Source of the DNA: Aquirhabdus sp.
GTDB lineage: Bacteria > Pseudomonadota > Gammaproteobacteria > Pseudomonadales > Moraxellaceae
Length of the DNA: 7,359 nt
NCBI GenBank assembly: GCA_030150595.1
Contig: JASLFQ010000102.1
Span: 1 to 7,359 of the forward strand
Direction: 5' to 3'
Shown here: positions 1 through 6,243 of the stretch, piece after piece
Layout: each line of letters starts with the position of its first letter
Position numbering within the stretch: position 1 is the stretch's first letter
Position numbers and translations under genes: made by a program
Notes under the pieces: model-generated
The model's input: the letters and a program-made list of their open reading frames with translations, nothing else
What the model was told of the DNA's origin: nothing
The model's database searches: none

Positions 1-4
1 CGTC

Positions 5-30
5 TACGCTTGATGTGTTAAATAAGCGTA
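5..30. other. short hairpin upstream of tex, possible end of an upstream transcript
   Basis: TACGCTT (5-11) and AAGCGTA (24-30) are a perfect 7-bp inverted repeat around a 12-nt loop. It is followed by a loosely T-rich stretch (TTTCTGCATTT). This could be the weak terminator of a gene lying left of the window, but the T tract is interrupted and no coding end can be seen in the first bases, so the role is uncertain. Confidence 0.3.
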
Positions 31-70
31 TTTCTGCATTTAACTGGTAGGAACTCAGCCAAGACCGCCG

Positions 71-76
71 TATAAT
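71..76 (+). promoter_or_regulatory. tex promoter, -10 box
   Basis: A perfect TATAAT lies 33 bases before the chosen ATG of tex. No good -35 box is found at 16-18 bp spacing (TAGGAA at 48-53 is poor). Transcription would begin at about 82-84. That lies downstream of the GTG at 79, so this site also argues that tex starts at the ATG at 109. Confidence 0.55.
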
Positions 77-108
77 CTGTGCTTTATTTTCCTTCGGAAC
101 ACCGCTGT

Positions 109-2715
109 ATGACTGCGCCCGATAATTTGCTTGCTGAAAACCAAGCACCTGATTCGATTCAAAACGAAATCTCTGAAATTCAACAGACCGAGACTGTACA
201 AGAGGCTGCTGCAGAACAAGCGCCCCCAGAAACAGCACAAGAGACGATCTCTACGACTGAAAAAACAGTTGTCGTCACGTCATCCGCGCCTCCTCCTGCG
301 CCAAAACTGCGCTTAACCTCAGATGCAGAATTGATTGCGCAGATTGCAAAAGAGCTGTCGGTACGTCCAGAACAAGTCTCTGCAGCTGTGGCATTGTTGG
401 ATGAAGGTTCTACAGTTCCGTTTATTGCACGCTATCGTAAAGAGGTGCATGGCTTAGATGATGCACAACTGCGTGAATTAGAGTTACGTTTGACGTATTT
501 GCGCGAGCTTGATGAGCGTCGCAGCAAAATTATTGAGTCGATTCGTGGACAAGGTAAGCTCACTGACACTTTACTTGAGCGCTTGAATCAAGCGGATAGC
601 AAGAATGCGTTAGAAGACCTGTACCTACCATATCGTCCAAAACGTACGAGCAAGGCACAATTAGCGAAAGATGCTGGTTTAGAACCGATCGCATTGCGTA
701 TCTTGAATGAAGAGATTGAGCCTGCGACTGCCCTAGAAGGCTTTAGCCATGAGAGCTATCCTGATTTAGATAGCCAATTAGATGCGATTGGGCATATTCT
801 GGTTGACCAATGGGCAACAGATTTAGAACTCACAGAAAATTTGCGTCGTCGGTTTGCTGCTGAAGCACAAATTGTGAGTCGTCTTGCTGGCGAAGAGAAA
901 CGTGAGGTTGGTAAGAAGTTCCGTGATTATTTTGAAGCACAAGAATCTCTGGCAAAAATCGCGTCTCATCGTTTATTGGCTTTATTACGTGGTCGTCAAG
1001 AAAACGTATTGACTCTAAAAGTCGATGGCACTAACGAAGGTCATATTCAAGCGATTAAAGATAAGTTTAATGTAGGCACTGTGCAACCTGAAAGTCGTCA
1101 AGCGCTTTTGGCTCAAACTGCCGAACTCCTGTGGTTAGGTAAATTACGCCCGCATTTCGAACACTCACTTTTAACTGAAAAACGCCTGCTTGCTGAAGCA
1201 GAAGCGGTCAGTGTATTTGCTGAAAATATGCGTCATCTCCTGTTGTCTGCACCAGCAGGCGGCAAAATCACGCTTGGTATGGATCCAGGCATTCGTACTG
1301 GCGTGAAACTCGCTGTGGTCAATGCATCGGGCGATGTATTGGCGCATTCCGTGATCTATCCATTTGCACCGCGCAACGAGCGAGATGCGTCATTGGCGAC
1401 GTTGGACAAACTATGCCGCGAACACGGCGTAGAGTTGATTGCGATCGGCAATGGTACGGCTAGCCGTGAGACTGATGCATTGGTCGCTGATCTATTGAAA
1501 GCGCATCCTGACCTGTCAATTACCAAAGTTGTGGTGAGCGAGGCGGGTGCTTCCGTGTATTCAGCGAGCGAAATCGCGACAGCAGAATTACCTGATTTGG
1601 ATGTGTCGATTCGGGGTGCGGTGTCGATTGCACGACGTTTGCAAGATCCTTTGGCGGAATTGGTGAAGATTGATCCGAAATCAATCGGTGTTGGTCAATA
1701 TCAACATGACGTCAATCAACCTACACTTGCGCGTCGTTTGGATGCTGTAGTTGAGGATAGTGTGAATGCGGTCGGTGTGGATGTGAATACTGCATCACCA
1801 GCGTTACTGTCTCGTATTGCGGGTTTGAATAAAAACATCGCACAGCAAATTGCTGATTATCGCCGTGAAAACGGTGCATTTGCAACGCGCGATGATTTGA
1901 AAAAAGTGCCACGTTTAGGCGCGAAAACGTTTGAACAAGCGGCTGGTTTCTTGCGCGTGACCAATGGGACGCAGCCACTCGATGCATCTGCAGTGCATCC
2001 GGAAGCGTATCCACTCGTTGAAAAAATCCTCGCCAGTTTGTCGCGTTCATTGGATGATGTATTGGGTAAAACCAATGGTTTAGATGGCTTTGATCCTGCT
2101 TCGGTTGTTGATGACAAGTTTGGTCTGCCAACTGTGCAAGATGTGATTCGCGAGCTTGAAAAACCAGGTCGTGATCCACGTCCAGAGTTCAAAACGGTTA
2201 AATTCCGTGATGATGTCACTGAAGTGAAAGATTTGGTCGATGGCATGATTTTGGAAGGCGTCATTACCAATGTCACCAACTTTGGTGCGTTTGTGGACAT
2301 CGGTGTTCATCAGGATGGTTTGGTGCATATTTCTGAATTGTCAGATCAATATGTTGGCGATCCACATAAGTTTGCTAAACCAGGTCAGATTGTCACGGTA
2401 CGTGTGATGGGTACGGATGGTGAGCGTAAACGGATTAGTTTGAGCTTACGTTTAACACCTACTGAGCGTCCTGCGAAGACAGAGCGCCCAGAACGCACTG
2501 AGCGTTCTGAACAACGTCCTGCACGTACAGGCGATGCGCCAAAACGTAATAATGACCGCCCACGTAATGATCGTCCTCGTTCGGATAAACCGCGTGATGA
2601 CCGATCACAAGAGCGTCCGCGCCACGATAAGCCACGTGATGAGAAACCGAAAGAAGAGAAAATTGGTTCTTTCGGTGCGTTGTTGGCTCAGGCTGGGATT
2701 AAAGGTTCTAAGTAA
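109..2715 (+). CDS. tex: Tex, S1-domain transcription accessory / RNA-binding protein
   Basis: Tex (YhgF in E. coli) is a cytoplasmic nucleic-acid-binding protein linked to transcription; its precise role is not settled. The product is 868 aa, against about 770-785 in E. coli and Pseudomonas. The core starts near residue 72 with the helical Tex N domain (LLDEGSTVPFIARYRKEV). The YqgF/RuvC-like domain follows, with LGMDPGIRTGVK (389-400), GNGTASRET (447-455) and SEAGASVYSASE (477-488). Next come tandem helix-hairpin-helix motifs (about 559-620) and an S1 RNA-binding domain (about 710-781, with TNFGAFVDIGVHQDGLVHIS). Two tails explain the extra length: an acidic Q/E/A/P/T-rich stretch (1-70) and a basic R/P/D/K-rich stretch (783-868). 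I chose the ATG at 109 because GGAA sits 9 nt upstream and the in-frame GTG at 79 lies before the predicted transcript start. The gene is monocistronic, with its own promoter and terminator. Confidence 0.97.
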   Translation: MTAPDNLLAENQAPDSIQNEISEIQQTETVQEAAAEQAPPETAQETISTTEKTVVVTSSAPPPAPKLRLTSDAELIAQIAKELSVRPEQVSAAVALLDEGSTVPFIARYRKEVHGLDDAQLRELELRLTYLRELDERRSKIIESIRGQGKLTDTLLERLNQADSKNALEDLYLPYRPKRTSKAQLAKDAGLEPIALRILNEEIEPATALEGFSHESYPDLDSQLDAIGHILVDQWATDLELTENLRRRFAAEAQIVSRLAGEEKREVGKKFRDYFEAQESLAKIASHRLLALLRGRQENVLTLKVDGTNEGHIQAIKDKFNVGTVQPESRQALLAQTAELLWLGKLRPHFEHSLLTEKRLLAEAEAVSVFAENMRHLLLSAPAGGKITLGMDPGIRTGVKLAVVNASGDVLAHSVIYPFAPRNERDASLATLDKLCREHGVELIAIGNGTASRETDALVADLLKAHPDLSITKVVVSEAGASVYSASEIATAELPDLDVSIRGAVSIARRLQDPLAELVKIDPKSIGVGQYQHDVNQPTLARRLDAVVEDSVNAVGVDVNTASPALLSRIAGLNKNIAQQIADYRRENGAFATRDDLKKVPRLGAKTFEQAAGFLRVTNGTQPLDASAVHPEAYPLVEKILASLSRSLDDVLGKTNGLDGFDPASVVDDKFGLPTVQDVIRELEKPGRDPRPEFKTVKFRDDVTEVKDLVDGMILEGVITNVTNFGAFVDIGVHQDGLVHISELSDQYVGDPHKFAKPGQIVTVRVMGTDGERKRISLSLRLTPTERPAKTERPERTERSEQRPARTGDAPKRNNDRPRNDRPRSDKPRDDRSQERPRHDKPRDEKPKEEKIGSFGALLAQAGIKGSK

Positions 2716-2735
2716 AAGAATCTTTAAAACGATGT

Positions 2736-2775
2736 AAAAACCTGCTTTTCATATGAATGGAGAGCAGGTTTTTTT
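2736..2775 (+). terminator. tex intrinsic terminator
   Basis: AAAAACCTGCT (2736-2746) pairs with AGCAGGTTTTT (2763 onward) across a 16-nt loop, and the right arm runs into a seven-T tract. It begins 20 bases after the tex stop codon, the standard position for a Rho-independent terminator. The A-run on the left would give a T tract on the minus strand too, so it may stop transcription from both sides. Confidence 0.85.
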
Positions 2776-2829
2776 ATGGGTTAAAGGGTGAGAATGTTGT
2801 TAGTAATATCATTAGATTGCAAATACTCC

Positions 2830-2910
2830 TGTAGGGGCAAACCCTTGTGGTTGCCTTTTTGAACGTTGTGCTAAAATTTGTTGAGGGCACCCAAAAGGGG
2901 CGCCCCTACA
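2830..2910. repeat. REPIN/BIME-like element: two GTAG-type REP hairpins in inverted orientation
   Basis: The ends are a perfect 9-bp inverted repeat, TGTAGGGGC (2830-2838) and GCCCCTACA (2902-2910). Each end is GTAG followed by its own imperfect hairpin. On the left, GGCAAACC (2836-2843) pairs with GGTTGCC (2849-2855) around CTTGT, with one bulged A. On the right, GGGCACCC (2885-2892) pairs with GGGCGCCC (2898-2905) around AAAAG, with one mismatch. A GTAG tetranucleotide before an imperfect palindrome is the known hallmark of REP sequences mobilised by RAYT (TnpA_REP, Y1 family) transposases, and an inverted pair is a REPIN. It sits between the convergent tex and acr1 genes and contains no gene. 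Mobilisation by a RAYT elsewhere in the genome is inference. Confidence 0.75.
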
Positions 2911-2968
2911 TAAGCATCCAAAATGTCTGTCCATGTGTTTTCACTGATGAATTGTTTTGGACTCTCAT

Positions 2969-3007
2969 AAAAAATCCCGCTTTCAAATCAATGAAAGCGG
3001 GATTTTT
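2969..3007 (-). terminator. acr1 intrinsic terminator, probably bidirectional
   Basis: AAAAAATCCCGCTTTCA (2969-2985) pairs with TGAAAGCGGGATTTTT (2992-3007), nearly perfectly, around a 6-nt loop. It lies 16 bases beyond the acr1 stop. On the minus strand the hairpin ends in a six-T tract. On the plus strand it ends in five T's, so it could also catch read-through from tex. Confidence 0.88.
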
Positions 3008-3023
3008 ATTTCATTTGGACAAC

Positions 3024-3926
3024 TTACCAGTGTTCGCCTGGGCGGATAATGGTGAACAGGCGTTGTTTGATCGATAGTTTCTCTTCTACAGTACCTTCTT
3101 GGACTCCACGCGCAGCAGCTGAGCTTGGGAACATACGATAGGCTACTGACAAAATGGAATCGTTGAACTTCGGTGCAACTGCGTAGGTGAGTGCACCAAA
3201 TGAACCAGCTGGTGTTGCAATGCTCTTCGATTTTTTAATCAATGCTTTGCCGATTAAGTCAGCCGCTTGATCAGGTGAAAGCGTTGGCAGACGGTCATAC
3301 ATTTTGGTTGGCGCAATCATAGGTGTGCGTACAAGAGGCATGTAGATCGTAGAAATATCGATGTTCTTGCTTTTGACTTCCGAAGCAAGGCAGCGACTAA
3401 ATGCATCCAATGCTGCTTTACTTGCAACATAAGCAGAAAAGCGCGGTGTGTTAGTCAATACGCCGATTGAACTGATGTTGATGATGTGACCACGTTTACG
3501 TTCAACCATCGTTGGTAATAATGCGAGAACAAAGCGTACTGCACCGAAATAGTTGAGTTGCATGGTACGTTCAAAGTCGTGGAAACGTTCAGTTGATTCA
3601 GCAACAGCACGGCGGATTGAGCGGCCTGCGTTGTTGACGAGAATATCAATTGCGCCTTCTTTCAGCAGAATTTCTTTTGCAACGACATCGATGGCGTCCA
3701 TATCATTTAGATCGCATGGATAGACGGATGCGCTACCGCCAGCGGATACAATTTCAGCTTGGACTTCTTCGAGTGTTTCACGTGTACGCGATACGAGGAT
3801 GACATGTGCGCCTGCTTGTGCCAGCAGATGCGCGACTTTCAGTCCGATTCCGCTTGATGCGCCAGTGATAATGGCATTCTTTCCTTTGACTGCGGAAATG
3901 AGTGCGGATTGATTGAGTTTTGTCAT
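3024..3926 (-). CDS. acr1: Acr1-type NADPH-dependent long-chain fatty acyl-CoA reductase (SDR family)
   Basis: The family reduces long-chain acyl-CoA to the fatty aldehyde with NADPH. The aldehyde is then reduced to the alcohol and esterified by a wax ester synthase, giving the wax esters stored by Acinetobacter. The product is 300 aa; Acinetobacter Acr1 is about 295. It has the full classical SDR set: TGASSGIG cofactor loop (21-28), an Arg after strand 2 (R47) favouring NADP, NNAG (98-101), and the catalytic tetrad N125, S153, Y166, K170 (YVASK). Blocks that I recall as diagnostic of Acr1, not of SDRs in general, are NNAGRSIRRAV, RFHDFERTMQLNYFGAVR, IYMPLVRTPMIAPTK, FPSS and the terminal PGEHW. 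The start is supported by GAGG (3935-3938) 8 nt upstream. It appears monocistronic, divergent from ettA, with its own terminator. A different acyl or aldehyde substrate cannot be excluded from sequence. Confidence 0.92.
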   Translation of the reverse strand: MTKLNQSALISAVKGKNAIITGASSGIGLKVAHLLAQAGAHVILVSRTRETLEEVQAEIVSAGGSASVYPCDLNDMDAIDVVAKEILLKEGAIDILVNNAGRSIRRAVAESTERFHDFERTMQLNYFGAVRFVLALLPTMVERKRGHIINISSIGVLTNTPRFSAYVASKAALDAFSRCLASEVKSKNIDISTIYMPLVRTPMIAPTKMYDRLPTLSPDQAADLIGKALIKKSKSIATPAGSFGALTYAVAPKFNDSILSVAYRMFPSSAAARGVQEGTVEEKLSIKQRLFTIIRPGEHW

Positions 3927-3942
3927 TTTTGTTACCTCGGGA

Positions 3943-3956
3943 GTTTTTTAAAAAAC
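3943..3956. repeat. 14-bp perfect palindrome in the acr1 leader
   Basis: GTTTTTTAAAAAAC is a perfect palindrome 16 bases upstream of the acr1 start codon and 4 bases beyond its ribosome binding site. It could be a protein site or simply an A/T run. As an RNA hairpin it would be weak and have almost no loop. Confidence 0.4.
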
Positions 3957-4038
3957 AATATAATAAAATTAGTTTGGCTAAAAACTGTTCGTTTTGTGCT
4001 TGATAATAATCTAACAATAATCATTAAAAAACAATATA
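3948..4038. repeat. pair of 15-bp direct repeats upstream of acr1
   Basis: TTAAAAAACAATATA occurs exactly at 3948-3962 and again at 4024-4038, 76 bases apart. The first copy overlaps the palindrome in the acr1 leader; the second is about 100 bases upstream of the start codon. The match ends sharply on both sides. The sequence is very AT-rich, which raises the odds of chance, but an exact 15-mer within 91 bases is notable. A role in acr1 control is conjecture. Confidence 0.45.
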
Positions 4039-4122
4039 CCAATTGTCGGAAGGTGAATTATTTTATATTAATTAAATTAATTACTTATGAATATTGGTTG
4101 AAATAGGTTGATCAATAAATGA

Positions 4123-4216
4123 TCGAGTCTTTACTCTATTTTGTATTAGAATAAATGCTCTAGGTGTTTTAGAGTAAATGCTCGACACGATTAAACTTTT
4201 TAGTATATTTACTCAA
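4123..4216. promoter_or_regulatory. array of three, possibly four, 16-bp dyad motifs, candidate operators
   Basis: Three related 16-mers occur in a row: TCGAGTCTTTACTCTA (4123-4138, reverse orientation), TAGAATAAATGCTCTA (4147-4162) and TAGAGTAAATGCTCGA (4170-4185). The first read in reverse, TAGAGTAAAGACTCGA, differs from the third at 2 of 16 positions; the second differs from the third at 2. Each is an imperfect dyad of the form TAGAGTnnnnRCTCTA. Centres are 24 and 23 bp apart, close to two helical turns. A degenerate fourth copy (TAGTATATTTACTCAA, 4201-4216) shares the ATTTACTC core. They lie about 200-290 bp before acr1 and over 270 bp before ettA. The spacing and symmetry suggest binding sites for a dimeric regulator. 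I do not recognise the motif. Confidence 0.5.
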
Positions 4217-4348
4217 ATGTAGCCCTTTTCATCAATTCAAATGACTTGTTCATATTTTATTCGTATGGAAAGTGGATGCAGAATGAGGTGCGTGAATAAT
4301 TATTGGATGAGTGAAATGTGAAAAATATTGATGTGGTCTTCTATATTA

Positions 4349-4404
4349 GTTTCTATGTAAATTTTAAAATTTGCCTAATACGACACAACTTGTTTCTATG
4401 CAAA
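4349..4404 (+). repeat. 13-bp direct repeat pair at the ettA promoter
   Basis: GTTTCTATGTAAA (4349-4361) and GTTTCTATGCAAA (4392-4404) match at 12 of 13 positions, 43 bp apart. The second copy overlaps the proposed -35 box and spacer of ettA. This could be a pair of regulator sites or a chance repeat in AT-rich DNA. Confidence 0.3.
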
Positions 4405-4417
4405 ACCGCTATACTAT
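4390..4417 (+). promoter_or_regulatory. ettA promoter
   Basis: TTGTTT (4390-4395) and TACTAT (4412-4417) are separated by 16 bp, giving a fair sigma-70 promoter. An overlapping TATACT at 4410 is an alternative -10. Transcription would start near 4424, leaving a leader of roughly 70 nt. The TACTAT is preceded by ACCGCTA, a context much like the GACCGCCG before the tex TATAAT. Confidence 0.5.
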
Positions 4418-4479
4418 CGCCCATCAAATTTTAGCTTTCAATCTTGGTTTTTCATAAACCATTTCATCATTGTCTAAAC

Positions 4480-4495
4480 GGAGCAATGCCGCGTG
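4480..4495 (+). promoter_or_regulatory. ribosome binding site and GTG start of ettA
   Basis: GGAG (4480-4483) lies 9 nt before the GTG at 4493. An ATG at 4486 is closer but in another frame, and it sits only 2 nt from GGAG, too near for normal initiation. The GTG gives M-AQYIYTM, matching the family N-terminus (MAQ-[FY]-x-YTM), so it is the real start. Confidence 0.8.
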
Positions 4496-6154
4496 GCACA
4501 ATATATTTACACGATGAATCGTGTGTCGAAGATCGTTCCGCCTCGGCGCGAGATACTCAAGGATATTTCCTTATCGTTTTTTCCAGGCGCAAAAATTGGT
4601 GTGCTGGGTCTGAATGGTTCAGGTAAATCAACCCTTTTAAAAATCATGGCGGGTATCGATAAAGATTTCCAAGGCGAAGCGCGTGCGCAGCCAGGTATCA
4701 AAATCGGTTATCTCGAACAAGAGCCACCATTAGATCCAACCAAAGATGTCCGCGGTAACGTCGAAGATGGCGTTCGTGAGGCATTGGATGCGTTAGCGCG
4801 TTTGGATGAAGTGTTTGCTGCGTATGCTGATCCTGATGCTGATTTCGATAAATTGGCAGCAGAGCAAGGCAAGCTGGAAGCGATCATCCAAGCATGGGAT
4901 GCGCACAACCTGAACAACCAACTCGAACAAGCGGCGGATGCATTGCGTTTGCCACCTTGGGACGCGGACGTTTCCTTGTTGTCAGGGGGAGAGAAGCGTC
5001 GTGTGGCATTGTGCCGTTTGCTGCTGTCTAAACCAGATATGTTGTTGCTCGATGAGCCAACCAACCATTTGGATGCTGAATCGGTTGCTTGGCTCGAAGT
5101 GTTCTTAAAAAACTTCCCAGGCACGATTGTGGCAATTACCCATGATCGCTATTTCTTGGATAATGTCGCTGAGTGGATTCTTGAACTTGACCGCGGCATG
5201 GGCATTCCTTACCAAGGCAATTACTCAACATGGCTTGAGCAAAAAAACGCGCGTATCGAGTTAGAAGGCAAGCAAGAGGAATCTTTTGCGAAGGCTTTGA
5301 AGAAGGAGCTTGAGTGGGTTCGTAAGAACGCGAAAGGTCAGCAAGTTAAGTCCAAAGCGCGTATGGAACGTTTTGAAGAGTTGAACTCTCGTGAATTCCA
5401 GAAGCGTAATGAAACTTCTGAAATCTATATTCCACCAGGTCCACGCCTAGGCAATATCGTTTGTGAAGTCGATGATATTAGTAAGTCATTTGATGGTCGT
5501 CTACTGTACGAGAAGTTGTCATTCACTGTGCCACCAACGGCAATTGTCGGGATCATCGGGCCGAACGGCGCGGGTAAAACCACGTTATTCCGTATGATGA
5601 CTGGCGAACAGCAACCTGATACGGGTTCTGTGCGATTGGGTGAATCAGTCAGCGTTGCCTATGTTGGTCAGCTGCGTGATGAGTTGGACGACAAGAAAAC
5701 CGTGTGGGAAGAAATTTCGCAAGGTTTGGATATTTTGAAAATCGGCGAATACGAAATTCCTTCGCGTGCTTATATTGGTCGTTTTAACTTTAAAGGTTCA
5801 GACCAACAAAAAGTCGTAGGCTCGTTGTCAGGTGGTGAGCGTAACCGCTTGAAACTGGCAAAGGTTCTGCAAAAAGGCGCGAACGTGATCCTCCTCGACG
5901 AACCCTCGAACGATTTGGACGTGGAAACCTTACGTGCGCTCGAAGATGCGATTCAGGTATTTCCGGGTTGCGTCATGGTGGTATCGCATGATCGCTGGTT
6001 CTTGGATCGTATTGCGACCCATATCTTGGCGTTTGAATCAGAAGGTCCAGAGTGGTTCGACGGCAACTATACCGAGTACGAAGCCTATCGTAAGGCGAAG
6101 TACGGTAAAGATGCTGGCCCGCACCGCATGAAGTACAAGAAAATTTCTGGATAA
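4493..6154 (+). CDS. ettA: EttA, energy-dependent translational throttle, ABC-F ATPase
   Basis: EttA is a soluble ABC-F protein that binds the ribosomal E site and gates entry into elongation according to the ATP/ADP ratio. The product is 553 aa, essentially the family length (E. coli 555). ABC domain 1 has Walker A GLNGSGKST (39-47), signature LSGGE (163-167), Walker B LLLDEPTNHLD with catalytic E188, and H-loop H217. Within it, about residues 95-140 form the arm insertion typical of EttA. A charged linker (about 242-322) with KELEWVRKNAKGQQVKSKAR is the P-site tRNA interaction motif. ABC domain 2 has GPNGAGKTT (356-364), LSGGERNR (445-452), ILLDEPSNDLD with E470, and H499. There are no membrane segments, and the arm and linker separate it from transporter ATPases and from Uup or YheS. 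All ATPase residues are intact. It has its own promoter and terminator. Confidence 0.97.
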   Translation: MAQYIYTMNRVSKIVPPRREILKDISLSFFPGAKIGVLGLNGSGKSTLLKIMAGIDKDFQGEARAQPGIKIGYLEQEPPLDPTKDVRGNVEDGVREALDALARLDEVFAAYADPDADFDKLAAEQGKLEAIIQAWDAHNLNNQLEQAADALRLPPWDADVSLLSGGEKRRVALCRLLLSKPDMLLLDEPTNHLDAESVAWLEVFLKNFPGTIVAITHDRYFLDNVAEWILELDRGMGIPYQGNYSTWLEQKNARIELEGKQEESFAKALKKELEWVRKNAKGQQVKSKARMERFEELNSREFQKRNETSEIYIPPGPRLGNIVCEVDDISKSFDGRLLYEKLSFTVPPTAIVGIIGPNGAGKTTLFRMMTGEQQPDTGSVRLGESVSVAYVGQLRDELDDKKTVWEEISQGLDILKIGEYEIPSRAYIGRFNFKGSDQQKVVGSLSGGERNRLKLAKVLQKGANVILLDEPSNDLDVETLRALEDAIQVFPGCVMVVSHDRWFLDRIATHILAFESEGPEWFDGNYTEYEAYRKAKYGKDAGPHRMKYKKISG

Positions 6155-6163
6155 TGAGTTGTG

Positions 6164-6193
6164 AAAAAAAGAGCGCTTATAGGCGCTCTTTTT
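6164..6193. terminator. bidirectional terminator between ettA and the unknown gene
   Basis: GAGCGC (6171-6176) pairs with GCGCTC (6183-6188) around TTATAG. Flanking A's and T's extend the stem, leaving T tracts on both strands: five T's on plus and seven on minus. It lies 10 bases after the ettA stop and about 50 bases beyond the end of the convergent gene, so it can serve both. Confidence 0.88.
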
Positions 6194-6243
6194 ATGCTTT
6201 AGCTTTATGGTTATGGCAAGTCTTGTACAGTAATCGTTCGTGA

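Larger units (their letters stand above)
3927..4492. other. 566-bp AT-rich divergent spacer between acr1 and ettA
   Basis: No believable gene is present on either strand. The acr1 leader and ribosome binding site are at the left end. The direct repeat pair (3948-4038) and the dyad-motif array (4123-4216) come next. A 14-bp palindrome AAATTTTAAAATTT lies at 4359-4372, and the ettA promoter is at the right end. The acr1 promoter must lie here on the minus strand, but the run of A/T gives several weak -10 candidates and no convincing -35, so I do not place it. About 4220-4345 shows nothing recognisable. The spacer is much longer than two promoters need. Confidence 0.6.

Noticed and set aside
79..108. 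In-frame GTG that would extend tex by 10 residues
   Set aside because: It lies 3 bases after the TATAAT box, before the expected transcript start, and has no ribosome binding site. The ATG at 109 has GGAA at a suitable distance.
1721..2328. Long open frames antisense to the 3' half of tex
   Set aside because: They are shadows of a strongly conserved coding sequence. Their products have no recognisable motif, and they have no ribosome binding site or promoter.
2917..2961. TCCAAAA / TTTTGGA inverted repeat beside the REPIN
   Set aside because: The 7-bp arms are 31 bases apart, AT-rich, and match no known element. Probably chance.
2847..3077. 76-codon open frame across the tex-acr1 spacer
   Set aside because: It runs through the REP hairpins, the acr1 terminator and the acr1 3' end. 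The translation is an artefact of these elements and has no start signal.
4241..4321. Possible 26-residue small protein in the acr1-ettA spacer
   Set aside because: There is no ribosome binding site before the ATG, the composition is odd (cysteine, methionine and arginine rich), and no promoter is evident.
4359..4372. AAATTTTAAAATTT palindrome upstream of ettA
   Set aside because: It is pure A/T in a very AT-rich region and is not repeated elsewhere in the window. Too weak to call as a site by itself.
4708..5124. Open frame antisense to ettA
   Set aside because: It lies fully within the conserved first ABC domain of ettA. The product is low-complexity, serine- and arginine-rich, typical of a reverse-strand shadow.
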